DNA of 64,000 bases from NCBI GenBank assembly GCA_029263215.1, contig JAJCXY010000121.1:1-64000 (forward strand), read 5' to 3'. The stretch is from Acidimicrobiales bacterium. Its GTDB lineage: Bacteria; Actinomycetota; Acidimicrobiia; Acidimicrobiales; Aldehydirespiratoraceae. A model generated the notes under the pieces. It worked only from the letters and a program-made list of their open reading frames with translations. It was not told where the DNA came from and searched no databases. The position numbers and the translations under genes are program-made. Shown piece after piece: positions 55,062 to 63,496 of the stretch. The number at the start of each line of letters is the position of its first letter. The first letter of the stretch is position 1.

Positions 55062-56234
55062 CTAGGCCCGGTCGGCGATGTGTGAGGTTCGTGAGTCTCG
55101 GTTTCCGCTCGCCTGTTGGTACATGTCATCGAGTTCATCGTCGAGAACGGCCTCGAGCCCGGGGAACAGGTGACCGTAGGTGTCGAGGGTGACGGTGATC
55201 GTGCTGTGTCCGAGGCGCTCCATGATCGAACGAGGGTGCGCACCTCTTGAGATCAGCAGCGCCGCGTAGGTGTGGCGGAGGTCATGGAATCGGGTGCCGT
55301 CAGGGAGTCCAGCCCTTGCCGCTGCGGGCTTGAAGTGGCGCTTGAACCAATTGCCGTAGCGGAATGGACCTCCCTGTGGGCTCCTCCAGACGAAGTCGTT
55401 GGGACCGAGGCCGTGTAGATGCTCGGCCAGCTCATCGATCAAGGACTTTGGGATAGGAACCGCTCGATGTTCGTAGGTCTTGGTGTCGACGATCTGGAGT
55501 TCACCCCGAGCTTCAGTTGCTGATGCGCGGACGTGTATTCGTCGACGCATCAGGTCGACACTCCTCGTCCGCAGGGCAACGAGTTCGCCGGCTCGGAGCC
55601 CGGTGAACGCGGCGAGGCGGACGAACAGGCCGTACTCGGGGTAGCCGTCTCGGCGGCGTTCCTCTCGTCGGTACCGCGGCGGAGGTTGGCTGACCTCATG
55701 CGCGAGCGCCATCACCTGGTCGGGCTCCAGGAAGATCATCTCGTTGCGACCGGACTTGGCGACCTTGATGCCGATGACTGGGTTTGTCTTGAGAGCTTCG
55801 GAGCGCACCGCGAGTTGGAGGATGAGTCGAAGTACGTCGCGGATGTTTCGCACAGTGCCGCTGCCGAGTCCCTGACCCTGGAGATCAGAGATGAAAGCGA
55901 GAACGGCCGGATAGTCAATGGCGGAGAGCGGCCATGTTCCGAAGCGTGGCAGGAGGTGGCGGTTGACGATTGACTCGTAGCTCTCGGCTGTCTTTGGTTT
56001 CTTATCTCCGAGCGTCTTGACCCACTTCTCAGCCCAGACGTCGAATCGCTCTTTTCCACGCTGTGGATCGATCCAGTCGCCGCGCAACAGGTCCGCCTCG
56101 ACGGTGTTGACGAAGCGCTGGGCGTCGATCTTGCGGTCGAAGGTGCGTTTGCGTTGGCGGCGCGTGTCATCTCGGTATCGCACATCCCACTTGGTCTTTC
56201 CGCCGCTGACTACTCGTTTCTGGATGTCGGCCAT
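55062..56234 (-). CDS. int: tyrosine recombinase/integrase
   Basis: A 390-residue site-specific integrase. N-terminal arm-binding and SAM-like core-binding domains (1-165) precede the catalytic domain. Catalytic residues are R214 (TGLRAGEL), K252, H317 and R320 (HDLRH), H343 and the nucleophile Y353 (DTYGH), all intact. It should mediate insertion into the tRNA-fMet 3' end. Unusually it is 6 kb from the tRNA, with the cargo operon between. Upstream is the excisionase. Confidence 0.95.
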   Translation of the reverse strand: MADIQKRVVSGGKTKWDVRYRDDTRRQRKRTFDRKIDAQRFVNTVEADLLRGDWIDPQRGKERFDVWAEKWVKTLGDKKPKTAESYESIVNRHLLPRFGTWPLSAIDYPAVLAFISDLQGQGLGSGTVRNIRDVLRLILQLAVRSEALKTNPVIGIKVAKSGRNEMIFLEPDQVMALAHEVSQPPPRYRREERRRDGYPEYGLFVRLAAFTGLRAGELVALRTRSVDLMRRRIHVRASATEARGELQIVDTKTYEHRAVPIPKSLIDELAEHLHGLGPNDFVWRSPQGGPFRYGNWFKRHFKPAAARAGLPDGTRFHDLRHTYAALLISRGAHPRSIMERLGHSTITVTLDTYGHLFPGLEAVLDDELDDMYQQASGNRDSRTSHIADRA

Positions 56235-56320
56235 CGCGTCCTCCCTCGGGACTCGGATTCAGTGTCGCGCGGTGATGTGACAGGAATCATCAACTCGCGC
56301 TTGATTGCAGGACGCGGCTC

Positions 56321-56527
56321 TCAGTCGAAGTTCTGTCGCGGAACGTGGTTCGAGTCGATCCAGGCAGTCACGTCCGTGGGACGGAACATGACGCGCTTGC
56401 CGATCTTGAAGAACTCGATGCGCTTTTCTTCGACGAGGCGTCGGACGAAGCGCTCGGTCTGGCCGAGCCGGCTCGCGACGGCCTCGATATCGATGAGGCC
56501 TTCGTTGGATTGTTTGATGGTTCTCAT
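56321..56527 (-). CDS. xis: excisionase-type helix-turn-helix protein
   Basis: A 68-residue winged helix protein (VASRLGQTERFVRRLVEEKRIEFFKIGKRVMFRPTDVTAWI) of the excisionase/MerR-like family. It probably directs excision with the integrase 86 bases downstream. AAAAGGA is nine bases before the ATG at 56527. The longer frame to 56893 is a shadow of the next gene. Confidence 0.88.
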   Translation of the reverse strand: MRTIKQSNEGLIDIEAVASRLGQTERFVRRLVEEKRIEFFKIGKRVMFRPTDVTAWIDSNHVPRQNFD

Positions 56528-56543
56528 TGCTGGTTTCCTTTTT

Positions 56544-57734
56544 TCATGTTGGTGTAGTGTGGGCGAGCGTTCGTTCGAGCCATGTCGACCAGTTCGTTGC
56601 GGTGCCCGGGCTGATGCATCCGTCCGATGGTGCGGCCGTGGGCGGGATCGGAGTCCCTTGCAAGATGGCGAGGAGTACCGGCTGGGGGCAGATGGATTGG
56701 CCGTAGGCCCGGATGCCGAGATGAAGGTGCGGGCCGGTGGTGTTCCCGGCCCCTGGCATCCCGGTTCGTCCGCCGCTGATGCCGATGGCCTGGCCGGCGA
56801 TGACTGTCTCGCGGGAGGCGACCGCAACCGTTGACAGGTGGCAGTAGGTGTAGCTGGCTCCGTCGATTCCGGACACGATGATGGTGTTGCCACATCGTCC
56901 TACTTCGCCGGGTTCGTAGACGCCGGCGTTGCCGATGGCGACTGAGATCGTGCCGTCGACCATCGCGAATACTGGCGTTCCGACTGGCAGCGGCAGATCG
57001 ATGGCGGCGTAGGCCCTGTGGCTACGAGTCGCACCGGCGATGTTCGCGTACTCCGATGGTGTTGGGTAGGCATAACCAGCGACGACTGCGCCTACCGAGG
57101 AAAGCGGCCCGGTGTAGCGGGCCGCCCACACGAGGACGAGTTGCACGTAGGCCGTGGAGCGGTTGTAGGCGAAGATCGCCGCCTCGATGTCCGTGACTCT
57201 CCCGTTGGGGCACAGGTGCGCTACGGCGGCTGGGACGGCGTCGTAAACGTTGTTCGGGTTGCGGACACCGTCGCCGTTTCCGTCTTGGCCATAGATGGTC
57301 CATGACGAGGGGATGAATTGAAACGGCCCGACGGCGCGGTCCCAGATGGTGTCGCCGTCGAATCGACCGTTGTCGGTGTCGCGGATCGATGCGGTACCGT
57401 TCGTGCCGTTCAGCGGGATACCGATGATCGATGGAGTCACTGTGCCGTCGATGTCGATGGATGATCCGCCATATCGGCCGTGGTTCGATTCGACCTTGCC
57501 GATTCCGGCGATGACCTGCCAGGGCAGACCTGGACAGGCCGCCGCCTGAGCTGCGTAGAGGTTCAGCAACAGCGGCGGGATGTCGGTGATCGCGTCGTCT
57601 GAGGGATCGAACAGGGCATGGCCGGCGCTGGCCGTCCCCGATGCGCTGCCGGCGACGAGCGTCACCAGCCCGAATAGGGCCATCAGCGGTGAAGCAAGCA
57701 GGAAGACGGCGGCGACGGTTGTCTTGACCATCAT
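56544..57734 (-). CDS. secreted lytic transglycosylase/M23-like protein
   Basis: A 396-residue exported cell-wall protein. A hydrophobic N-terminus precedes a goose-lysozyme-like transglycosylase domain (about 65-215) with Glu in GKVESNHG. An M23/LytM-like domain (about 240-350) keeps Asp (AAIDLPLP) and HLHLG, but the first zinc His of the HxxxD motif is Tyr (YAAID). Such proteins open peptidoglycan for conjugation or pilus machines. It overlaps the upstream lipoprotein gene by four bases. Confidence 0.82.
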   Translation of the reverse strand: MMVKTTVAAVFLLASPLMALFGLVTLVAGSASGTASAGHALFDPSDDAITDIPPLLLNLYAAQAAACPGLPWQVIAGIGKVESNHGRYGGSSIDIDGTVTPSIIGIPLNGTNGTASIRDTDNGRFDGDTIWDRAVGPFQFIPSSWTIYGQDGNGDGVRNPNNVYDAVPAAVAHLCPNGRVTDIEAAIFAYNRSTAYVQLVLVWAARYTGPLSSVGAVVAGYAYPTPSEYANIAGATRSHRAYAAIDLPLPVGTPVFAMVDGTISVAIGNAGVYEPGEVGRCGNTIIVSGIDGASYTYCHLSTVAVASRETVIAGQAIGISGGRTGMPGAGNTTGPHLHLGIRAYGQSICPQPVLLAILQGTPIPPTAAPSDGCISPGTATNWSTWLERTLAHTTPT

Positions 57735-58372
57735 CGGGCGAACTCCAGTGCCGCGACTACCCAGCCGCTGACCGTGGGAACCAGCAACACCTCCACTACG
57801 AACACGGAGAACGCTCCAGTTCGCGGGTCCGACCGCTCGACGGTGACAACCACGCGAGTCTCGAAGTCGCTCTCGTAGAGCTCAGCGCTCACGATGGCCG
57901 AGCTGGTTGAGGTACTCGCGTCGACTGGCGCCACTGAGCGGCGGGTGGTGGCGAGGCCGGGCGTGATCCAATCGGACGCAGCCTCGGTCCACGGCTCACC
58001 CTCGGGAGACTCAATCGCCCAAACGGCGACGACGTAGGCCGCGACCGATTCCGGTTGCGTGGGGTCCTCAGGCGCGACGGGCAACGGCGACAGGCGGGAT
58101 TCGAAGTCCGCCGGGTGGAAGAGCTGGGCGGGCTCTGGGTCAGAGATTACGTGGGCCGTCGTTGTCGTGAGTGATTCCACCGAGCTGGCCAGCGTGTCTG
58201 GCGGGTCGACGATGATTCCGGCCGCGGAGCCTGGCGTTTCGGCGACAGGAGCTAGGGCGTCTGCTGGGGAAGGGGACGAAACCGCTGTCTCCAGGACAGG
58301 TTGCGTTGGGGTCGCTGGAGCGCAGCTGATGCCGATGAGGGTGAGTGCGCCGAGAGCGACAGTCGTTTTCAT
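57731..58372 (-). CDS. lipoprotein of the element, conjugation-accessory-like
   Basis: A 213-residue lipoprotein. Lipobox LIGISCAP at the N-terminus, a Pro/Ala/Thr-rich linker (18-90), then an alpha/beta domain (about 95-213, SVAAYVVAVWAIESPEGEPW) reminiscent of NTF2-like conjugation accessory proteins. Unassigned. It overlaps the transglycosylase gene, supporting a shared function in envelope crossing. Confidence 0.65.
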   Translation of the reverse strand: MKTTVALGALTLIGISCAPATPTQPVLETAVSSPSPADALAPVAETPGSAAGIIVDPPDTLASSVESLTTTTAHVISDPEPAQLFHPADFESRLSPLPVAPEDPTQPESVAAYVVAVWAIESPEGEPWTEAASDWITPGLATTRRSVAPVDASTSTSSAIVSAELYESDFETRVVVTVERSDPRTGAFSVFVVEVLLVPTVSGWVVAALEFAR

Positions 58373-58388
58373 GCACTACCTGTGGCTC

Positions 58389-58397
58389 TTGTCCACA
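58389..58397 (+). promoter_or_regulatory. DnaA-box-like site 1
   Basis: TTGTCCACA matches the box preferred by GC-rich actinobacteria. It overlaps a CTGTGG/CCACAG inverted repeat. Confidence 0.45.
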
Positions 58398-58399
58398 GA

Positions 58400-58445
58400 G
58401 GATTGGGACACTCCGCGAAAAGATTCTCACTCGGTGTCCCAATCC
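58400..58445. repeat. 12-pair inverted repeat
   Basis: GGATTGGGACAC (58400-58411) pairs perfectly with GTGTCCCAATCC (58434-58445) around a 22-base loop. It is directly beside DnaA-box-like site 1. Confidence 0.6.
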
Positions 58446-58532
58446 CGGAATCGCGTGGGCCACAGGTAGGGGTGATGATGGGCAAAACACACCAGAGCCA
58501 TGGACAGTGACGTGAGTCACTGCGTAGTGTGG

Positions 58533-58541
58533 TTATCCACA
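58533..58541 (+). promoter_or_regulatory. DnaA-box-like site 2
   Basis: TTATCCACA is a perfect classic DnaA box, 144 bases from site 1 on the same strand. Confidence 0.5.
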
Positions 58542-58602
58542 AGCAAACGTGCGCGGAGAGTGGCGACTCGGGAAGATTGGGCGGCAAGGAATGGGCGAGG
58601 CA

Positions 58603-58620
58603 GTGACACAACGGTGTCAC
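58603..58620. promoter_or_regulatory. operator-like palindrome
   Basis: GTGACAC and GTGTCAC arms are separated by four bases. It is 113 bases before the lipoprotein start, the size and symmetry of a dimeric repressor site. Confidence 0.4.
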
Positions 58621-58733
58621 CAAGGGTTTGTACGGTCGACGAGACCCAGCTGGATTTGGCATGGGCTCGGACTTCTTGGCGCTTGTCGTCAGGCCACCGA
58701 CCGTTCAAATCTGGCCTGACCAAGGATCTCGCC

Positions 58734-59732
58734 GTGCACTTCGTTCGCCCCGTCTCGCTGATACTCGTCCTTGCCCTGATCGCGGCCGCATGTAGCGGCG
58801 ATGACGACGAGGTCGGCAACGATGCCGTTGTGCCGACCGCAATAGTCGCGCCCACGGAACCAACCGAGGCGCCCACCCCGACGGTCTCGACGTCCGACAC
58901 GGAGCCGACCTTGGAAGCGGACCCTGCGGCGGCGACTGAAGCGTGGCTGGCTCTGTGGGCCGGAGTTGAGCTCGTCGTCACCGAGCCCGAGGGAGCCGAG
59001 TTGGCCATCGCCGATGTAGCGAGCGAGTCCGTCTTTGATCAGCTCAACACGATCTACAACCCCGACGTTGGCTCCGACGCCGCAAGTACCCCGCGGACCT
59101 TCGTCAACAATCCCATCACCACAGCTGAGGACGACGGCTCTGTCGTCATCAACGACTGCATGTTCGAAGCACCGAAGATCGGGAACGCCACGATCTGGTA
59201 CTCAGGCGTCGTCCGCCAGACTGACGGCTCGTGGTCGGTCGAGTCGATCACGCTCGAGTCGGAGATCGGGTGCGTGCCCGAGGCCATCGCTGAGGAAGCG
59301 ATCGCTGGGTACGAGAACTACTGGGATGCACGGGTCGAGTTCTGGGACCCAGCCGACCCTACGAGTTCGCTCATCGCTCGGACCATGGCTGGCGACCACC
59401 TCACCCTGATCGAAGGGCTTCTGGTGGATCATGCCGACCTGGGTCTCGCCCTACGCGGCAGAGCCGAGACGCACCCCGAGGTCATCGAGGTTCGATCACC
59501 CACCGAGATAGCGATCCTCGATTGTGCGACACAAGATCCCGGTCGTGGCCTCTTCGTCATCGAAACCGGCGAGCGTCTCAATGACATTCCTGTGGTCAGG
59601 GAAGGCCAGCGCGACCTGACGTCCGCGGTGATGGTGCTGATCGACGGTGTGTGGAAGGTCTCAGATATCCAAGGACAGGCGGACGTGTCATGCGACGCGG
59701 CACCGACGACGCAGGGCTTGCCTACCGTGTAG
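58734..59732 (+). CDS. lipoprotein of the Tad-type gene set
   Basis: A 332-residue secreted lipoprotein. The signal peptide ends in LIAAACSGDDD. After a Thr/Glu/Pro linker comes a repeated alpha/beta region (about 65-320) resembling NTF2-like folds. GTG 58734 is chosen because AAGGAT lies eight bases upstream and the lipobox begins there; the frame opens at 58500. Its end overlaps the next gene by 43 bases. Role unknown, probably in the envelope apparatus. Confidence 0.7.
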   Translation: MHFVRPVSLILVLALIAAACSGDDDEVGNDAVVPTAIVAPTEPTEAPTPTVSTSDTEPTLEADPAAATEAWLALWAGVELVVTEPEGAELAIADVASESVFDQLNTIYNPDVGSDAASTPRTFVNNPITTAEDDGSVVINDCMFEAPKIGNATIWYSGVVRQTDGSWSVESITLESEIGCVPEAIAEEAIAGYENYWDARVEFWDPADPTSSLIARTMAGDHLTLIEGLLVDHADLGLALRGRAETHPEVIEVRSPTEIAILDCATQDPGRGLFVIETGERLNDIPVVREGQRDLTSAVMVLIDGVWKVSDIQGQADVSCDAAPTTQGLPTV

Positions 59733-60679
59733 TCGCCGCGATCGCGGCGACCACGGCATTGCTTCTGGCCCTGGCCGCGTCTGTCGCCGCACAAGACGCT
59801 CCTCCTGATCCGGACCCGCCGGCTCCACTCAATCCTCTGCCTATCACCCCAGCCTGTCCGGACACCTCTGGCTCGGGCGGAGCGATCGACCAGAACGGCG
59901 GAGCGGTTATTGGCACATGCTGGGGTAGTTCAGCAGCGGGACCGAGCAGGGCGGTTTCGTCGGAGCTGGTGTGGCAGTGGTACGGCTGCGATCAATGGCG
60001 GTCGTTCTCGCCTGGATCGACGGTCAGCGCGGTCATCCCGAACGGCGAACTGCTCATCGAGGACATCGTGGCCCGCGGGCTCGACCCAACCGTCACCTAT
60101 GTCTGGCACACCGTTGAGTGCACACATGTGCAACAAGGCGCTGCCGCTGATGGGAGCGACATTGTCGAAGTATGGGGCTGGGGATTCTTGGTCATAGGCA
60201 CGACCCCTCCAGTCGACCCGACTGTGTTGCGTGATGTTGCGGCGGCACGGATCAACCCCGATCCGCCAACGCCGGCCAGTGCCCCGATGTGGTCCGAGAT
60301 TCCAGCTGTCGTGCATCTACCCACCTGGCTGTGGATAACTGATGACTGGGTTCCGATCGAAGAACAAGAGTCCCAAGGGTTCGTCACCGTCGTCGTTCAG
60401 GCGAGGCCGGTCGAGACCGTCTGGGACATGGGTGACGGTGGCTCGGTCACCTGCCCGAACGGGCCGGGGGTCGCGTGGTCGCCCGGCCTCGACGACTCAC
60501 AGACCTACTGCTCCTACACCTTCGAGTCGTCCGGCGCGGCACTGCAAGGCAACGTCACCCTGCGGTGGACGTTCCGTTGGTGGCTCAACGGCAACGACAT
60601 GGGCGACTTCGGAGACTTCACCCGTGTATCGGCGATCGGATTCGATGTCGCCGAAATCCAAGCAATCGAGACGAACTAG
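59690..60679 (+). CDS. secreted PKD-like protein next to Tad genes
   Basis: A 329-residue exported protein. Signal peptide (VVAAIAATTALLLALAASVAAQ), then a Pro-rich stretch, and a C-terminal PKD-like segment (ETVWDMGDGGSVTC ... TYCSYTFESS). I recall similar proteins directly before Tad/CpaB genes in actinobacteria. ATG 59690 is taken over 59651. It probably forms part of the surface apparatus. Confidence 0.68.
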   Translation: MRRGTDDAGLAYRVVAAIAATTALLLALAASVAAQDAPPDPDPPAPLNPLPITPACPDTSGSGGAIDQNGGAVIGTCWGSSAAGPSRAVSSELVWQWYGCDQWRSFSPGSTVSAVIPNGELLIEDIVARGLDPTVTYVWHTVECTHVQQGAAADGSDIVEVWGWGFLVIGTTPPVDPTVLRDVAAARINPDPPTPASAPMWSEIPAVVHLPTWLWITDDWVPIEEQESQGFVTVVVQARPVETVWDMGDGGSVTCPNGPGVAWSPGLDDSQTYCSYTFESSGAALQGNVTLRWTFRWWLNGNDMGDFGDFTRVSAIGFDVAEIQAIETN

Positions 60680-60698
60680 TGGACACCAGGAAGCACCA

Positions 60699-61382
60699 AT
60701 GACGACGAACCTTCGCACACCCACCAGCACTCCGACTGGTAACGGCGCATCTCCGCCTGGCCGGTTCGAGCTTGAACCACCTCCCGAAGGCCCCGCCCGC
60801 ACCCGCCGGCCCGAGATCACCCTCGGCGTGATGGTCGTCGCCATCTTCGCCCTGGCCGGGGCATGGTTCTACTCCAGCGCGTCCGATGCTGATGCGGTCC
60901 TCGCGCTGCGCAACCCGGTCGATCGCGGTCACATCATCACGAACACCGACCTCGTGGTTGTAGGGGTGGCCACCGAAGACCAGCTCAACACACTGAGTCG
61001 AGAACAGGCGTCGGCCATCATCGGCCAAATCGCCATGACCGACCTGTCGGCGGGAACGCTCGTCTCGGCCGACTTGTTCGCAGCCCGAGCATCAATCGCG
61101 GAGGGCAACGGCGTGGTCGGACTCGCGTTGGACCCCGGTGAATACCCCACCCTGGCGCTGCGACCCGGGGACTTGGTGAGAGTCGTGGAGACTCCTCGCC
61201 AAGGGGAACCTACTGGTGCAGAAATCGTCCTCGTCGAGGTGGCGGAGGTGGTCGACGTAGCGGCGATTGGTGTCCAAAACCAGTTGTTCGTGTCGCTATC
61301 GATGACCACCGCAGAAGCCGACGCCGTCGCAGCGGCCGATTCGCAAGATCGAGTGCGGTTGATCCAAGTGGCGGGGGACTGA
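60699..61382 (+). CDS. SAF domain protein (CpaB/RcpC-like)
   Basis: A 227-residue membrane protein: cytosolic Pro-rich N-terminus, one helix (about 45-65), then a periplasmic SAF domain (RNPVDRGHIITNTDLVVVGVATEDQLNTL ... DLSAGTLVSADLF). CpaB family proteins form part of the Tad (Flp) pilus assembly channel. ATG 60699 is used; the frame extends earlier without homology. The next gene begins one base later. Confidence 0.85.
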   Translation: MTTNLRTPTSTPTGNGASPPGRFELEPPPEGPARTRRPEITLGVMVVAIFALAGAWFYSSASDADAVLALRNPVDRGHIITNTDLVVVGVATEDQLNTLSREQASAIIGQIAMTDLSAGTLVSADLFAARASIAEGNGVVGLALDPGEYPTLALRPGDLVRVVETPRQGEPTGAEIVLVEVAEVVDVAAIGVQNQLFVSLSMTTAEADAVAAADSQDRVRLIQVAGD

Positions 61383-61383
61383 C

Positions 61384-62196
61384 GTGAGCGTCATTTGCTT
61401 CGCTTCCCAGAAGGGATCCCCGGGCACAACGCTCACTGCTCTGTCGGTCGCGGCAACCTGGCCGAGCGAAGAGGGCAGACGACGTGTGTTCGTCGAAGCC
61501 GACCCGTTCGGCGGTGTGCTGGCGCTTCGCTACCAACTCAGCCTCGAGCCCGGACTGGTCACCCTCGCCGCTGCCATCAGAGGAGGGATCACCAGCGACG
61601 AGATCTGGAACCACGCCCAAGAGCTTCCTGGTGGTCTGGTGGCAATCATTGGTCCTGACCGCCCCGATCAAGCCAACTCGGTTCTCGCTGCTACCGGGCG
61701 CAAGCTCGGCGAATGGCTCTTCGATCTCGAGGACACCGACGTGATCGTCGATGTCGGTCGCATCGCGTCGGACTCGCCCCTCCTCGAACTGCTGGCTTCG
61801 GCGGACATCGTTGTCATGGTGGCCCGCCCGACAGCCGAGCAGCTTCAACCGGCGGCGCAACGGCTGGTTTCGCTCGGACTCGAACCGTCGCAAGTCGGCT
61901 GGGCCCTCATCGGAGAACGCCCCCACGGCGCAACCGAGGTTGAGAAGGCGTTTGGAATCAAGGTGTTCGGTGTCATCGCCGACGACTCACGCGCCGCGCA
62001 CGCACTCGAGCAAGGCGGAACAGGCGGGCAGCTGCGACGCTCCGCCCTGGCCAGATCCGCCGGCGCACTCGCGGAAACGCTGGCCCAGCAAGTGCAGCTT
62101 CTTCAGGTCACGGCCGTGTCCGAGCCTGCGCTGCCGGACGAACCCGCGGAATTCGCGGACTTCGCCGCATCGAGGGGGTCGAACAATGGGAACTGA
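61384..62196 (+). CDS. CpaE/TadZ-like MinD-family protein, deviant Walker A
   Basis: A 270-residue MinD/ParA-fold protein. At the Walker A position, residues 8-15 read SQKGSPGTT, so the second lysine of K-G-G-x-G-K-T is Thr. The FVEADPFGG and DVIVDVGR regions match the family. Atypical P-loops are usual for CpaE/TadZ, which localise the Tad ATPase to a pole. Start is GTG. Its end overlaps cpaF by 11 bases. Confidence 0.83.
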   Translation: MSVICFASQKGSPGTTLTALSVAATWPSEEGRRRVFVEADPFGGVLALRYQLSLEPGLVTLAAAIRGGITSDEIWNHAQELPGGLVAIIGPDRPDQANSVLAATGRKLGEWLFDLEDTDVIVDVGRIASDSPLLELLASADIVVMVARPTAEQLQPAAQRLVSLGLEPSQVGWALIGERPHGATEVEKAFGIKVFGVIADDSRAAHALEQGGTGGQLRRSALARSAGALAETLAQQVQLLQVTAVSEPALPDEPAEFADFAASRGSNNGN

Positions 62197-63496
62197 CCGA
62201 CAGGTGGTTGAACAGCTGCGACGCAGCGTCGGCGAACGACTCACTCGATCGATAGCTGACACTGAAGTCTCAGGTGGCGTGGCCATCGAGGGCGAGAACC
62301 GGCGAATGCTCGCCCACAAGCTCATCGCCGAGGAGATCCAACACCTCGACGCCCAGGCCATGAACGCCGGCGAGAATCCGATCGCCGACGCCGAACGCGA
62401 CGAACTCACCCGCTCGATCGTCGACGAACTGTTCGCCCTGGGCCGCATCCAGCAATACATCGACGACGCCGACATCTCTGACATCGTCATCAACGGTTTC
62501 GACAATGTCTGGCTCACCAAACGCACCGGGCTGAAGGTGCAAGGCGAACCCGTCGCCGACAGCGACGATCACCTGATCGAGCTGATCCAGACCGCCGCCA
62601 GGCGGGGACGATCCGAGCATCGCTGGGACCCAGCGAGCCCTCGACTCGATCTACAGCTCCCATCGGGCGATCGGCTCAACGCCATCGCCTGGGTTTCAGG
62701 CAGGCCATCCATCTCGATCCGACGCCACGACTTCGACATCGGCAGGCTCAAACAGCTGATCGATCTCGGCACCATCAACGAGCCGCTCTTCCATCTGCTC
62801 AAAGCGATGGTGCTGGCCCGTTTCAATTTCATCATCGCCGGAGGTACCGGAGCCGGGAAGACGACATTCATGCGCTGCCTCATCAACGAGATCCCGCCCG
62901 AGGAACGCCTCATCACCGTCGAGGACTCCCTCGAACTCGGCCTCGACCGGTTCGCCCACCTTCACCCCGACCACGTCGACCTCGAGGCCCGTTCCGCCAA
63001 CGTCGAAGGCGTCGGCGAGCTCGGCATGAACGAACTGGCAATCAACGCCCTGCGAATGAACCCCGACCGACTCATTGTCGGCGAGGTCAGAGGACAAGAA
63101 GCCCTCACCCTGCTGCTGGCTTGTACCCAGGGAAACGATGGAGCGCTCTGCACTGTCCACGCGGACTCCTCCGAAGGTGTCTTCGGTCGCCTCCAGATGT
63201 ATCTGGCCATGACCAGGGAGAGGTTCGAACCGGTAGCGGCCAACCTCCTCGTCTCTCAAGGGGTCGATGCCATCGTTCATCTCGCCCGCCTCGACGACAA
63301 CCGCCGAGTAGTGACCTCGGTGCGCGAGGTGACCGGAGCCGACCGAGACCTTGTCGTCTCCAACGAGATCTACGGACCTGACGAGAACGGTAGGGCCGCA
63401 CCCCGCTACGGGTTCAGCGCGGCCCGCCTTGACCGACTCGTCGCCACAGGTTTCGACCGGCGTTGGCTGTCCGAACACGGTGCATGGAGCAACTGA
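62186..63496 (+). CDS. cpaF: CpaF/TadA-type secretion ATPase
   Basis: A 436-residue hexameric motor of the VirB11/CpaF family that drives Tad pilus assembly. The core has Walker A AGGTGAGKTT, the Asp box VEDSLELGLDR, Walker B RLIVGEVRGQEAL and a His box (CTVHADSSEGVFGRL). ATG 62186 is chosen; the frame opens at 61751 as a shadow of the CpaE-like gene. It joins tadB by a TGATG overlap. Confidence 0.93.
   Translation: MGTDRQVVEQLRRSVGERLTRSIADTEVSGGVAIEGENRRMLAHKLIAEEIQHLDAQAMNAGENPIADAERDELTRSIVDELFALGRIQQYIDDADISDIVINGFDNVWLTKRTGLKVQGEPVADSDDHLIELIQTAARRGRSEHRWDPASPRLDLQLPSGDRLNAIAWVSGRPSISIRRHDFDIGRLKQLIDLGTINEPLFHLLKAMVLARFNFIIAGGTGAGKTTFMRCLINEIPPEERLITVEDSLELGLDRFAHLHPDHVDLEARSANVEGVGELGMNELAINALRMNPDRLIVGEVRGQEALTLLLACTQGNDGALCTVHADSSEGVFGRLQMYLAMTRERFEPVAANLLVSQGVDAIVHLARLDDNRRVVTSVREVTGADRDLVVSNEIYGPDENGRAAPRYGFSAARLDRLVATGFDRRWLSEHGAWSN

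Larger units (their letters stand above)
58373..58733. other. structured non-coding region of the element
   Basis: This 361-base gap separates divergent lipoprotein genes. It holds two DnaA-box-like 9-mers, a 12-pair inverted repeat, AGTGAC/GTCACT at 58506-58521, GTGACAC/GTGTCAC at 58603-58620, and a seven-pair hairpin (58689-58695 with 58713-58719) just before the next ribosome-binding site. No coding frame is convincing. A replication or transfer origin, or a regulated divergent promoter, is possible. Confidence 0.55.

Noticed and set aside
58689-58719. Possible tRNA T-arm (GTTCAAAT)
   Set aside because: No acceptor, D or anticodon stem can be built around it; it is the loop of a simple hairpin.
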